A stretch of 64,000 bases of DNA from assembly GCA_036873755.1 (NCBI GenBank), contig JAVTVY010036995.1:101721-165720 (forward strand), written 5' to 3'. A model generated the notes under the pieces. The model searched no databases. It saw only the letters and a program-made list of their open reading frames with translations, and was not told the DNA's origin. The stretch comes from Hanleya hanleyi. Its lineage: Eukaryota; Mollusca; Polyplacophora; Lepidopleurida; Hanleyidae. The position numbers and the translations under genes are program-made. Below, piece after piece: positions 32,401-47,400 of this stretch. Numbering within the stretch: position 1 is the stretch's first letter; every line of letters starts with the position of its first letter.

Positions 32401-35400
32401 ATGGTACACTTTCTCATACATTATTCGTTAGTAGTTAATTTCTGTCAATAAGGTTATTTTCTGTATACAGTAGCTTCAAAATAAAATTGCAGCCCAGAAG
32501 CTGTTCTCTTCCATTTGTTATCATTATAAACACAGAATTACTTGAGATAAAGCTGTTAGTAAAATACTGTATTTATATTCGGCAGGGTGATGCTTTTCCA
32601 GAGGTTAAAAAAGATCCCCAAATGGTATGTGACAATTTACCACACACAGGACTGAGTTTCCCCTCCCATTTTCACGCATGTTGCATATTTGAACCCACCA
32701 ATGTGTCTCATATTTTCATCAACCAATGTGCCCACATGTTCACTCATCATGTGCCTCACATTGTCGTCCACCAATGTTCCTCACATTTTCGCCCACCAAT
32801 GTGCCTCACATTTTCACCCACTAATGTGCCTCACATTTTTGCCCACCAGTGTGCCTCACTTTTTCACCCACTAATGTGCCTCACATTTTCATCCACCAAT
32901 GTGCCTCACATTTTCATCCACCAATGTGCCTCACATTTTTGCCCACCAATGTGCCTCACATTTTCACCCACTAATGTGCCTCAGATTTTCACCCACCAAT
33001 GTGCCCACATATTCATGCACTAATGTACCTCACATTTTCATTAACCAATGTGCCTCACATTTTCATCCACCATTGTGCCTCACATTTTCGCCCACCAATG
33101 TGCCTCACATTTTCACCCACTAATGTGCCTTGCATTTTTGCCCACCAATGTGCCTCACTTTTTCACCCACTAATGTGCCTCACATTTTCATCCACCAATG
33201 TGCCTCACATTTTCATCCACCAATGTGCCTCACATTCTTGCCCACCAGTGTGCCTCACTTTTTCACCCACTAATGTGCCTCACATTTTCATCCACCAATG
33301 TGCCTCACATTTTCATCCACCAATGTGCCTCACATTTTTGCCCACCAATGTGCCTCACATTTTCACCCACTAATGTGCCTCACATTTTCATCCACCAATG
33401 TGCCTCACATTTTCATCCACCAATGTGCCTCACATTTTTTCCTACCAATGTGCCTCACATTTTCACCCACCAATGTGCCTCACATTTTTATCCATTAATG
33501 TACCTCACATTTTCATCCACCAGTGTGCCTCACATTTTGACCCACCAATGTGCGTCACATTTTCATCCACCAAATGTGCATCACATTTTCATCCACCGAT
33601 ATGCCTCACATTTTCACCCCACCAATGTGCCGCACATTTTCACCCACCAATGTGCCTCGCATTTCCACCCACCAATGTGCCTCACATTTTCATCCACCAA
33701 TTTGCCTCACATTTTCACCCACCAATGTGCCTCACATTTGCATCCACCAATTTGCCTCTCACTTTCATCCACCAATGTGCCTCACATTTTCATCCACCAA
33801 TGTGCCTCACATTTTCATCCACCAATGTGCCTCACATTTTCGCCCACGAATGTGCCTCACATTTTTCCCCTTTTAACATTATCCAGATTAAAGATATAAT
33901 TAATGAAGAAGAGGATCAGTTTCTGAAGACGTTAAACCGAGGCCGACGATTACTGGAGAGAACCATCAACAAACTCGGAGATACTAATATCTTACCAGGT
34001 ATGTATGTATGTACCTTATACTGTTCACAGCGTGATGACCGCGGGTGGTTGGTGGGTGTCCGGTGGATATGGGTTCCTGTTGCTTCAATGCATTTTGCTG
34101 AGAAGCACCAGGAACTTGATAATGTGATATCTAGCACTGTGATATCACTTGTCTTTATTGCAACATGTAGGCATCTTGTGTGTGTCTTGTGTGCTGTCCT
34201 CAGTGTTTTATAGGGTGGATGGAGGGTGGTGGTGGTACCATGCTCCTTCTCAGATTTCTTCTTTGAAGTAGCAGGAACACAACTTGACTGGGTGGTGCTT
34301 AGTTAGTTCGTCGTGATATGACTGAAATAATATTGAAAGCGAAGTTAAATCCAACTCACTCACTCACTCACTCACCCACCCAAGATCAAATTCAATTTGA
34401 TGTATGTCTTGAAACAAGTTTGGGGATGTCCGCTAACTCTTGTGTGATCCTAGATAGGCAACCTTTCTTAGGATGAATAATAGTTTTGCTGTTTATTACA
34501 GGGGATGTGGCATGGCGACTGTATGACACGTATGGTTTCCCTGTTGACTTGACGCAGTTGATGACGGAAGAGAAAGGATTAACCATTGATATGAAGAATT
34601 ATGAGGAGGCCAAAAAACAAGCTCAGGTAGGACAGTCTGATTATCCTGCAAAAACATTAGATAATAAACTTTGTGCCTTAGCCAGTATATTAGCCACTGC
34701 CACAATTTCATCAGCTGCTTTGAGTTTGTAATGCGGACATTATCTTCCCATTCCGAGACAGTGAAGGGTTGTGTGCAAAATATGATGGGTCCATATCTAG
34801 GGGCCCCTTGGGGCTGCCGGGGTTGACCTGGGATGTTGTCGTGCACACTCCAAGTCATGGTGAGAATAGGCCTCTTGTCGTAAGAGGTGACTAACTGGGG
34901 CACCTGTGGGGTTCCCGGGTGTGAAAAATAATAGGACCCTAGTGTCATGATATAACTGTAATATTGTTGTAAACAACGTTAAATCATATTCACTCACTCA
35001 GAGTTAGTCGCATAAAATTTTCACAGTGATTGACAGAATGAAATCCTAGTTAAAAGGGTGGGGTGCTAACCCCAGGCATTTTGTGCAATGAATATCTTCC
35101 AGATATCTAGTCTAATGGTTGCAGAGGATAATAGAGCCAAGGCACAAAGCATGATTGTACTATGAACACTTCACATGGTGAGATTTGTCGAATAGTGGTC
35201 AATATGCTTGTAAGTTGGACACTTCTGACCAATCTGATGGGGATCCATGTGAGCCACTGGTCAGGCAAGCTGTCTGCTATCATATCTAAGTTCTTGATAA
35301 AGCATTGCTTGAAATATTTCTCGTCAGCAACTGTTTCCATGTCGAGTCATTTTCACATTTTATAGTTGAGGTCTCAAGCAATAGGTGGCGCCACTGATGA

Positions 35401-38400
35401 CACAGTTGATCTTGATGTCCATGCCATCAGTGACCTTCAAAAGAGAAGTGTTCCTGTCACGGATGACTTACCCAAGTATAGCTACACAGCAGATGATCAG
35501 GGAAATTACAGTGAGTATAGTTCACTCCACCTGTTTGGCATATCATTTGTACATAAATAGTGGGCAATTCATTCAAAATGTATGCAAATTTGGCAAAACT
35601 TTATTGAGCCCCATGCTTATAACTTTAATGGAAATCAAGCTGCACTGCTTAGGCCAAGAAAAAAAATATGTCTGTTTCCGGTTACCCGACCGAGTCTAGA
35701 TAAATCGTGCGACTCTAAAAATTTTATCAGCAAATTCCAACGAAATCTACCAAGGCCGCGTTTTACGACAACAACAACAACAACCGTAAAGCGGCGCGCC
35801 CACAGTCAGCTTACCGTAAAGTGTGACTGGAGCTGACCGCATGGCATGGCGGCAGGTTGACGATCTTTTCAGGAAATAAAGCACCTACTTCTAGGTCGGG
35901 ATTCGAGAAATCAGCAACCCGATTACGCTTCAGTTGACTTGATCATGTTTACCAGGACAATTTTAAACATATTCTCCATCAACTTCGAAAGAAATCTACT
36001 GATTTGATGGCTTGAAATGACGTTTGTTAAAGCAGTGTTTAGCGGACACGGCAGCTTGCAAGTGGTGTTCGTTTTCAGCGAAATCGGCGACGACACAGTC
36101 CAAGCTAGTCGCCGTCAAAGTCTAACCGACCGGTACCATTTCTTCGCTAAAAAATCCAAAATTTCCCCGACTTGTTTTATTATGAATGCATTGAAATAAA
36201 CCCCCAAGGTTCAAGCAAGTAATAATTCTTCTGTTTTCGAGAAATGGCTTGTTCAAATCATTGTACTGTTGTACAGTCAGGAATCGCGTCTCGTTTCTCA
36301 AATTGTTCGAATTAGCTAGTGTCGCTGGTACAAACCTCCATGATGTTCAAATTAATTTCCCATTTCATTTTATGTTGTATATGTCAATTTTTTCTTCAGG
36401 CTTTTCCAGAAAATAAGTACACTCTCCCTATGGAAGGCACTGAAATTCCACATGGAATTTTGTATTTTTCACAAAAAATTTCATCATTTCTGGGCGAAAA
36501 TCCTTGAAATATATTGTTTTGCATATCAAGTTAAATTAAAACGATACTCGTTTTGGTGGTAAACAGCAGTCAAACACATTATTGGCAATTCTCATTTCCA
36601 TAATATCAGTAGAATAACTGGTTTCAGCAGAACTTATTGAAATATCAAGATTTGCTGGATCCAGTAGAGATAAAAATACCAACAATATATTTTGAGGGTA
36701 TTTCCCCCCCCCCCCCTTTATCTTTTGGGGGATAAGATCTTTTGAATATCTGAAAATATAGGGGGATGTGTCCTGGGAGAATATGTTAAAGTGGGTGGGA
36801 ATGTTATACAATCAAGAATATATTTGTAGACCATTGTATATGGGACAGGAGTACTGGACATCAAAATAAAATTTATTTCCAAAATAAAATTTTTTTTGGC
36901 CCTACCTACTCTATTTTTTTCTGGCCCGTAATCGGAAACAGACATATTTTTTTTTTTGGCCTTAGTGTCAGGCTGCCGAGTCCAGCAGTGTAGACTGAAC
37001 CCTGATCCTGACTTAATTCTTCATTCATCTTCATTTGGTACTTTTTCAGGTTTTCAGTCCACCATTAGTAAAGTGATAGCATTACGCCATGGTAAGAAGT
37101 TTGTCGAGACTGTGACGACAGGTCAGGAGTGTGGTGTACTGCTAGATAAGACAAGTTTTTACGCTGAACAGGGCGGCCAGATTTACGACGAGGGTTTCAT
37201 GGTCAAGGAAGGAGAAGAGGTAGGCAGTAACAAAAATGTGCTATGGTAATCCCTGTAATAATTCAGTCCCCCTATCTAAATTCAATCACCCTTAATTATG
37301 GAGACAAAATTCAATCTGTGATTCCAATAAATTTGGTCACCCTCTAGAATAATTGAAATAATGAAGAAATATTGAATTATATGCATGATTTTGAACCATT
37401 TTGTGAACTTCCTGTTCTAATAAATTCGATCACTTCCAGATTTGATTGTGGGAAATTGTACCTCTCGTGATTGAATTATTAGAGGAATTACCATACTTGC
37501 ATAATTATTCTGTCATTCTATATGAGCTTGGTCGTCGGAGATACTGAGAATCACAATTCAGGGGATGGTCAGAAAAACTCCTTGCAGTGTTTGCTGCTTC
37601 GCAAGGTCACATACAAAGCTGAGATGGGGTTCTCCGGCTGATGGCAAAGGGGAGCAAATCTTGTAACCCATGGAACACCAGTGCTCTCTGTTCCTTGAAT
37701 TACAATACTTCCATTGATGAATAGTCACATCCTGATATTGTATTTCAGTGAGATAGAGGGCACTGCTGTTCCATGGGTTACAAGATTTGCTCCCCTTCGC
37801 CATCAGCTGGGGAAACTCCATTAAGTTAAATTATTCCTGAATGATTTAATCGATTATGTTCAGGCCGATGTGAAATAGTGATTTCGATAGGATCTGTTGG
37901 ATGAATTTGATGTGCGAATTGCACATGTTGCTGTTTTCTTCCACACGAGTACACATGTCGGTTCATTTCCTCTGTAACATTGTTCATCAAACTGTGATAG
38001 TAGATTGACAAACTAAAATGTGCCTTTTGTTGATTGTAGGAAGTAGAGTTTGCGGTGAAGAATGTCCAAGTACGAGGTGGTTACGTTTTACATATAGGTG
38101 TTATAGAAGGAACACTCCAGGTTGGAGATACTGTTAAACTGTCTATCGATGAGGTGAGAATAGTTGAATTATATATATATATACCATGAAATCTGTGTAA
38201 ACTGACTCTGCTTGGGACCAGATTATAGTATCAGTTTCTTACCATTCTGGTTTATCAAGGTTCAAAATTCCTTAAATTTAAGTATTATGACCCAAGATAA
38301 TGTCGGTAGTAGAGGTTGGTCGGTTTACCCAGGTGTCGGTATTCACAGGTTTCACTGTCTATCCCTCTACTGGTACTCTTTTCTCTTATTATTATGCTGT

Positions 38401-41400
38401 AGTCTGAAGATGTATATTGAATACATGCTTTTTGAATGCCCAAGTAACCGTAGATATCTAGGATATTGAAATAACATGATGCTAAATTTGGGTCTAATAC
38501 CCTGTACCTGTACCTTAGATCATACTTTTTAATACATGTTCCTCAGAAATTTTCTACAAATGGTGAATTATTTAGACAAGGCTTGTTGTATATATGTAAT
38601 AATCCATGTTCACATTTATTCCTCTGTTCTATAGTCGCGACGAAGTGCAGTAATGAAGAACCACACAGCGACCCACATGTTGAACTTTGGTCTGAGGAAA
38701 GTATTAGGAGAGGCTGATCAGAGAGGTTCCTTAGTGGCACCTGACAGATTACGATTTGACTTCACCTCAAAAGTGAGCAGACATTCTAGCAGTCTGAATT
38801 GATACATCTTCAAAACATGGAATAATTGACATCAATTGGTTTTTAGCCCACCATCACCAGATGGTGGGCTGTTCAAATCACTTTTCGTCCTTGGTCCGTC
38901 GTCCGTCGATCAGTCCATCCGTCCGTAAACAATTCTTGTTATCGCGATTTCTCAGGAACTACTTCATGGATCTTTCTCAAATTTGGTACACAGGTTCCCC
39001 TTTGGGTCTAGTTGTGCAAGATACCTTTTATGGTTCGATTCGAAAATTCAATATGGCCGCCTTGCGGCCATCTTGGATTTTCCCATGAAACCTTGTTATC
39101 GCGATTTCTCAGGAACTACTGCATGGATCTTTCTCAAATTTGGTACACAGGTTCCAATTGGGGTCTAGTTGTGCAAGATACCTTTTCTGGTCCGATTCGA
39201 AAATCCAATATGGCCACCAGGCAGCCATCTTGGATTTCCCCATAAAACTTTGTTATCGCGATTTCTCGGGAACTACTTTATGGATCTTTCTCAAATTTGG
39301 TACACAGGTTCCCCTTGGGGTCTAGTTGTGCAAGATACCTTTTCTGGTCCGATTCGAAAATCCAATATGGCCACAAGGCGGCCATCTTGGATTTCCTCAT
39401 GAAACCTTGTTACCGCGATTTCTCAGGAACTACTTTATGGATCTTTCTCAAATTTGGTACACAGGTTCCCCTTGGGGTCTAGTGCAAGATATCTTTTCTG
39501 GTTCAATTCGAAAATTCAATATGGCCACCAGGCGGCCATCTTGGATTTCCCCCATGAAACTTTGTTATTGTCATTTCTCAGGAAGTATTGCATGGATCTT
39601 TCTCAAATTTGGTACACAGGGTTCCCCTTAGGATCTAGTTGTGCAAGATACCTTTTTCGGTCCGAATCGAAAATCCAATATGGCCACCAGGCGGCCATCT
39701 TAGATTTCCCTATGAAACTTTGTTATCGTGATTTCTCAGGAAGTATTGCATGGATCTTTCTCAAATTCGGTACACAGGTTCCCCTTGGGGTCTAGTTGTG
39801 CAAGATACCTTTTATGGTTCGATTCGAAAATCCAATATGGCCACCAGGCAGCCATCTTGGATTTCCCCATGAAACTTTGTTATTGTCATTTCTCAGAAAG
39901 TATTGCATGGATCTTTCTCAAATTCGGTATACAGGTTCGCCTTGGGGTCTAGTTGTGCAAGATACCTTTCCTGGTCCGATTCGAAAATCCAATATGGCCA
40001 CCAGGCAGCCATCTTGGATTTCCCCATGAAACCTTATCGCGATTTCTCAGGAACTACTGCATGGATCTTTCTCAAAGTCGGTACACAGGTTCCCCTTGGG
40101 GTCTAGTTGTGCAAGATACCTTTTCTGGTCCGATTCAAAAATCCAATATGGCCACAAGGCGGCCATCTTGGATTTCCCCATGAAACCTTGTTATCGCGAT
40201 TTCTCAGGAACTACTGCATGGATCTTTCTCAAATTTGGTTCACAGGTTTCCCTTGGGGTCTAGTTGTGCAAGATACCTTTTCTGGTCCGATTTGAAAATC
40301 CAATATGGCCACAAAGCGGCCTTCTTGGATTTACCCATGAAACCTTTTTATTGCTATTTCTCGGGAACTACTGCATGGATCTTTCTCAAATTCGGTACAC
40401 AGGTTCACCTTGGGGTCTAGTTGTGCAAGATACCTTTTCTGGTCCGATTCGAAAATCCAATATGGCCACCAGGCAGGCATCTTGGATTTCCCCATGAAAC
40501 CTTGTTATCTCGAGTTCTCAGGAACTACTGCATGGATCTTTCTCAAATTTGGTACACAGGTTCCCCTTGGGGTCTAGTTGTGCAAGATATCTCTTCTGGT
40601 CCGATTCGAAAATCCAATATGGCCACAAGGCAGCCATCTTGGATTTCCCCATGAAACTTTGTTATTGTCATTTCTCAGGATGTATTGCAAGGATCTTTCT
40701 CAAATTTGGTACACAGGTTCCCCTTGGGGTCTAGTTGTGCAAGATACCTTTTTCGGTCCGATTCCAAAATCCAATATGTCCATCTGATGGCCATCTTGGA
40801 TTTCCCCATGAAAATTTGTTATTGCGATTTCTCAGGAACTACTTCATGGATCTTTGTCAAATTTGGTACACAGGTTCCCCTTCTGATCTAGTTGTGCAAG
40901 ATACCTTTTTCTTTCCGATTCGAAAATCCAATATGGCCACCAGGCGGCCATCTTGGATCTTCCCATGCAACTTTGTTATCATGATTTCTCAGGAAGTACT
41001 GCATGGATCTTTCTCAAATTAGGTACATAGGTTCCCGTTGGGGTCTAGTTGTGCAAGATACCTTTTCTGTTTCGATTCGAAAATCCAATATGGCCACCAG
41101 GCAGCCATCTTGGATCTCCCCATGAAACTTTATTGTCATTTCTCAGAAAGTATTGCATGGATCTTTCTCAAATTCAGTACACAGGTTCGCCTTGAGGTCT
41201 AGTTGTGCAAGATACCTTTCCTGGTCCGATTCGAAAATCCAATATGGCCACCAGGCGGCCATCTTGGATCTCCCCATGCAACTTTGTTATTGTGATTTCT
41301 CAGGAAGTACTGCATGGATCTTTCTCAAATTTGGTACATAGGTTCCCGTTGGGGTCTAGTTGAGCAAAATACCCTTTTCTGGTCCGATTCGAAAGTCCAA

Positions 41401-44400
41401 TATGGTCACCAGGCGCCCATCTTGGATTTCTCCTTGAAACATAGTTATCGTGAATCCTCAGGAATTACTTTATGGATCTTTCTGAAATTTTGTACACAGG
41501 TCCCACATGGGGCCTAATTGTGCAAGGTACACTTTTTGGTCCGATTTGAAAATCCAAGTTACGCTTCAAATTAATACGATATTCCCGAGTTGTGACGTTG
41601 CATCACACGAGTCGGCGGATCAAACGGTGGGACATATTCTATATAGTGACTATAGTCTATAGAGAATATCCACACTTTCACCTTCCATATCAAGAGGTTC
41701 AAATAATTCGAAATTAAAATGTATTTCTTCAAATTTTAATTCAGTTTTCTTTAGTCCAGTGAACTGCCCCACTGTTTCGTCTGCCGACGGGTTGGCTACA
41801 TGAAGGGACATCACTCTTGTGACACAACGTTACAACTCGACAACTGTAGACTACTGCATGTTTCGATCCAAGGGAGATGATCAGGATTCAGACATTTTCG
41901 AAGTTTTAACATTACTGCGCGGATCCCTTCAGTATTAAGTATTGTACCATCTTACTATTTTCGAGCATGGTATCTTAAAAGAGATATCTCAAACTAGCAC
42001 AGTAAACGGAACAGAATTCGTTCCTAATTATAAAATCTTAAGTATGTTTCATAGCTTCATAGTTTCATGCCAAAGGGTCGAAGAGATTTATCTTCGCTTC
42101 CAGTACCCAATGATGACACGTGCAAAAAAAAATACCACAAAACGAAGACGAAGGATCCTCCGGACATTAACTTTCAGACTAACTTTTCTCTTTTACTATA
42201 ACAACCGACATAAGTACAGTTTCTAGAAATCTTGAAACTCCTTAAACTTAGAAAGATGATATCTTGTTGTTTTCCAGTGTCCCTTTTTCGATCTTTTTCG
42301 CTCAGATTCGAAATTCCCTGTAAACAAAATTACAAATCAATCGTTTGTTCTTAGTAACAATGGACAAAAAGATCCTCTTGTCATTAGCTTACAATTATCG
42401 GACAATGGTGGGCGCCAAGATCCTTCAGGATCTCTCGTTGGTTTGTCTAAGATGATGAAAATGAGACTGTTTTGGTAGTTTGCAGATGTCTTGAAGATTC
42501 TATTCTCAGGGTTGTATGATCAGTTGGCTGATCAGCTGATCTGTAAGTACTACAGACTAACTAATCATTGAACTGATCAACTGTTCAGATGATTATCTGT
42601 GGAATTCATTATCTGTCAAATATATTATCTGTGGAGTCACATGGTACATGTACTACAGTGAAATCTGTGTATACAGACTATGTTTGGGTCAGACCAGATA
42701 GTGTCAGTTTTCTGGTTTATCAACGTTCAAAATACCTTAAATTTAAATATTGGTACTGTGGATAATGTCAGAATTTAGAGGTTGGTCAGTTTACCCAGGT
42801 GTCAGTATTCACAGGTTTCGCTGTACTAACAGATACTGAGAAAGACTTCTCATTTTTCCTTATTTTATTTACGCAAAGGCCATTCTCGCTTCTCCAGAGG
42901 CATGCATTGACTATGCCTCTGGCTGAAATACCCCACCTAATAGGTTTTTTGAGCAACATTCATGAGTACGTATACATTGTGTATCTCAAACCGCGTTGAC
43001 CTACTGACCGATACGACCAATCAACGGTCATTATTTTAGTGTGGCCTATAACGAATTGCGATGCAAAATAATGCGCAGGCACACAGAGGGCTTGCATGTT
43101 CATGTTCAAATAATGAATTCAAAATTTAGTCATGTGCCACACAGGGTAACTGTGATTGGACACTTAGGAACAACTGTCGATACCCATCCACGTGTCCTTT
43201 TATGTGACCGCATCTGCCAGAGACCTGGCATAGGGCATCACTGTCATCTCAGTGCCAATGCTAAAAGGCTTCAGAGTTAAATATTTTCATCTCACATTCA
43301 GGATATGGTCAGTGCGGACTGAACTGTTGTGATTGCTGTAGAAAGTGCTCTCTTTGACTTTGTATCTTAACTTGTGTAGGGAGCTATGACAGCCAAACAA
43401 GTAGAAGAGGCAGAGACGATTGTCAACAATATGGCGGACAAGAATGATGTGGTTTATGCAAAGGACACCAGTCTAGCTGTAGCGAAAACAATACAAGGCC
43501 TGAGGGCGGTGTTTGATGAGGTAATTTCTGACCTGAATAATGTTTCACTGAAAAGAATACATTGAACAACAGAAATTGTCAACTTATTGCATAAATGATT
43601 TTAGTAAACAAATATCTTGTGCCGAATAATGTGTATGTTGCATCTTAAATATTTTCTTCTTTTTTCTGTTTGTGTAAAATCGTGTTATGGATTCAATAAC
43701 GGTATTAAATGGTGCTAGTATTTGTTCATACACAGAAAGTATTATCCCCACAATAGTACCTTCTATGAAGTAATTCCTATTCCTATTATGCTAAACCTGG
43801 ACTGAGTGTTGTTATCTGTACTGTATTGTAGGTGTACCCTGACCCGGTGAGGATAGTGTCAGTAGGAATCCCTGTCGAAGACCTGGTCAATGACCCCATG
43901 GGCCCTGGGGGTTCAACAACAACTGTTGAGTTCTGTGGTGGAACGTAGGTCAACCTTTCATATTTAGTTATAAATTTTTACCAAAAATTTTACTGGATAC
44001 TTCAGCGATTTTTTTTTTTTTTTTTTTTTTTACAGTGCTCAAAAATAAAATTTTCATGGGGTCGCCATTTAATGAGGGAAGACAAGACAAGGAAGTAATC
44101 TCCCATGTCATACAGTGTCAGTCTATTGCCAAACAATTAGGCGTAACCCTTAAAATTTATTCAGTTGTTGTAACTTTTAAACATGGCGCTGATCATTCTA
44201 TCCTCATCATCCAAATGCATGGTACCATCATATCTAGACACTTCTGATAGTTACCATGTGGGATTAGGTGTTTTCTGTGTTTATTAGTGTATGTCCGAAA
44301 TGGTCACATTTAACTGGTCCCAGAGATTCAGAATCGAAGCAATGACACCCTTGTACCTTGGCCTCATTGGTGGGCCTCAAAGTGCCTCCATCACAAAAGG

Positions 44401-47400
44401 GAGAGCACTGTTTCCAGTGCGAAGTACCACTGATTTTATTTCTTTCAAATATGTGCAGACTTTTTGTAGTATCGATCTTCATCAGAACAACCATGCACTG
44501 CATAGTGCAAGAAATAATGTAGCTGATTTCCCCAGCTGTGATCTGGTCTCACGCCACATCTCAGTCATGATCCTCAGGTCCAGGTGTTTACCCTTGTGTC
44601 TGGCTTCTTGGTAAAACACTACATAACAGATAATTTCATTGGCTCTTTTGAACAGGGCAGACACGTGATGTAATGCTTATGAGCAGTTGGCATCTTTCCA
44701 AATACACCATAGATCATGTCAATCTGCTAAGGGCTCTTACTCGATGAAAGGTGAAATGCCCTTACTCGATGAAAGGTGAAATGCCCTTACTCGATGAAAG
44801 GTGAAATGCCCTTACTCGATGAAAGGTGAAATGCCCTTAGCTCGATAACATGTCTATCATCAATGATGCTATTTTTGACGCTGAGAATGTGGGCTTTAAA
44901 ACATGCAGGGTCTTCAAACATGCTGCGAAAGAAAAGTAGACTTCATTCTGCCGTCATTTCCCATTCTAATAGATGCTGATAGACTACAAAACTAAGGACA
45001 ACTTCCCATATTTATGGAAGTCACCCAGTTTTGGTGGTAAATTTGATGTAATTTTATGCATTACTGATGGCAGACAATATTTAACAGAGGTCACGCTATG
45101 CAAGTGCCCCTTAGTGGGAGTTGTTTTTCACTGCCATGCATGTCCGAGCTTATACTTAAGGCATTTCCTGTGCAAATTTGGTCAACGATCACTCACAATT
45201 AAACCAGTTAGCTGGCCTTAGATCATGTCAACGATTAAAAATATTGAGTACCACTAATTTCCTCGCCACTTTGGCAAAAGTCCTTGATTCTCCTCACCAA
45301 CTTGGCGACCATTTTACTCGCCATAGTCTATATATTCGTCGATGGTGTCATCGACAGTGGTAAGTTGGTGACCATATGTTTCGTGTACTGACCCCTTATT
45401 TAGATTTTGATTACAGTACAAAAGCTTGACATTTTTGCATACCCTCTGATTGTCTTATGTAAACACATAACACATCAGCTGTCATCTACATCTTGTGGTT
45501 GGATCTGTCCTGTTACTTCTGATGTATAATAACATTACCCTATCGAACCCCGGCGATTTGGGGTGTACCGCATTAACTACATAAAAATAGAAGATGATTT
45601 TATGATGTGGTGGCCACTGATGTTGTGGGCACTGAAACACATTGAAAAGTAATAGGAATCACACACTCCATCCCACCCCACCTAGCTCTGTCTTTTGATC
45701 CCCACATGTTTCTTTGATAATTCAACAATTGTGTGTTCATTTTCAGACATCTCCTCCGCTCAGGTCATGTAGGACGATTTGCTATAGTATCAGAAGATGC
45801 CATCTCTAAGGGTATCAGGAGAATTGTGGCAATCAGTGGTTCAGAAGCTGCCAAGGTAAGTCTTACCTGGTAATCAAGGTAACCACCTGGAAACTGAATT
45901 AATGCACATCAAACTAGTTAAAACTTAAGGTGTAGTCTTTATGTGCAATCTTTGCTGACAGTAAGAATCAATCTACATTAAGTGTTTATGTTACATCAAG
46001 TTACCAAGGACTCATTTAATAATGTCAGTATAATGAAATCTTATGTTTGAATACTTAATCTCTGTAAAGTTACTGGGTGCAAGGACACTTCTAGGGAATG
46101 TTTGCATGTTGTTGTTTTTTTTGATTGTTCAATTCCATACTATTGCCCGTTTTCTTTAAAATAAACTGATCTGAAATTTCAAAATGAAAAATTGAAGTGT
46201 TGTTATAATTTAATTTCAAACATTTTTTATTTCTTGTCAGGCACTACATAAAACACAAGTACTAGATGACAGCGTGAAGAGTTTAACCAATAAAATAGAA
46301 AAGAATGCTACATCCAGGGAGCACACAGATAAACAGCTTACCCGAGAAATTGTAGAGTTAGATGATGTAAGTGGTGAATGTGTTATGGCAAATGTATTCC
46401 TTATCAGGACCTGGAGGATACAATATGTATTTTCTTTGTCTTAGTTTACTGTTGATAATCCTGCGACATTGTGTCCACTGCCACTTGCTTGAGTGCCAAG
46501 ATTCATTTATGCTACAGTAACAACAGGTGGGGTCCTGAGATGTCTGTGGGTCAGCCATCCTTTCTAAAACCAGGATGAAAGTTGTGAAATGTGACCAGCT
46601 ATTGAGAATAGTCCAGGTTTAGCCTTTGCTTCAAAAGAAGTTTGGGGGTGTCAAGATATGGGTCACCATGCTATTGCATGTGAATGTGACATATCGAGGC
46701 AGTTCTTGGTAACTCATCACATACCATCATTGTGAGAAGTCTATTTTCATGTGATATGTATGTGGTACACAAGGTCTTAGGTGATTTGTTTCAACGCAAA
46801 TAATCATACTATCACAAAGAATAAGGATAAATCCTACAATAATTCAATCACAGGGAAGTGGAATTTTTCACCATGAAATCAGGGGTGATCGAAGTCAAAT
46901 GGTCCAAAATATGGCAGATGGTCACTTATCTCTTTATTATAAATGATTTTAGAGGGGGTCAAATTTAAGGTGATTGAATTATTTTCCAATTGTATTTTAA
47001 GACACATGAAGATACATATATTTGCAAAGTTAGTTACTATCACATTTTAGTGCAGATACAAAAGATTGATTTTCCTGTGAATTACTGTGATCTCACTAGA
47101 TAACACCCCACTAATATAATGAGAAATTATTTACATAAAAGAAGTGTTTGTAATAATGTTAACAGGAAGTTGCTCAAGCTGTGATTCCATACTGGAGAAA
47201 AGATGAGTTGAGAGGGAAATTAAAAGGACTGAAGAAAACAATGGATGACCTGGATAAAGCCAGGAAAGCTACTGTTATGAATGAGGTAAGAATGTTCCAG
47301 AGAAAATGGTCATAATTTCCTTTTCTTTCTGCTTGATCAACTCGGAGTCAGATGAGTGTTTGGTAGTATTCTCACTTACATATTGACTTCATGATCATTT

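Larger units (their letters stand above)
37050..45855 (+). other. AARS1: AlaRS editing domain (exons 12-17), zinc ligands intact
   Basis: This part clears mischarged tRNA-Ala. The two metal-binding motifs are both visible: His602 and His606 in NHTATH (exon 14), and Cys720 and His724 in CGGTH. The second motif straddles the exon 16/17 junction, where the Thr codon is split AC|A. Exon 12 carries the conserved [25 protein letters not shown] block. Complete ligands imply an active editing site. Intron 14, between the two motifs, is inflated to 4.6 kb by a satellite-bearing repeat. Confidence 0.92.

Noticed and set aside
32487..34213. Long frames (up to 271 codons) read as [19 protein letters not shown] repeats
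   Set aside because: They are the 25-bp minisatellite of AARS1 intron 8 read through a stop-free unit. Frames exist in all three phases.
38861..41517. Many 60-110 codon frames with [22 protein letters not shown] text
   Set aside because: 157-bp satellite units. The frame shifts by one each unit, so no continuous protein can be encoded.
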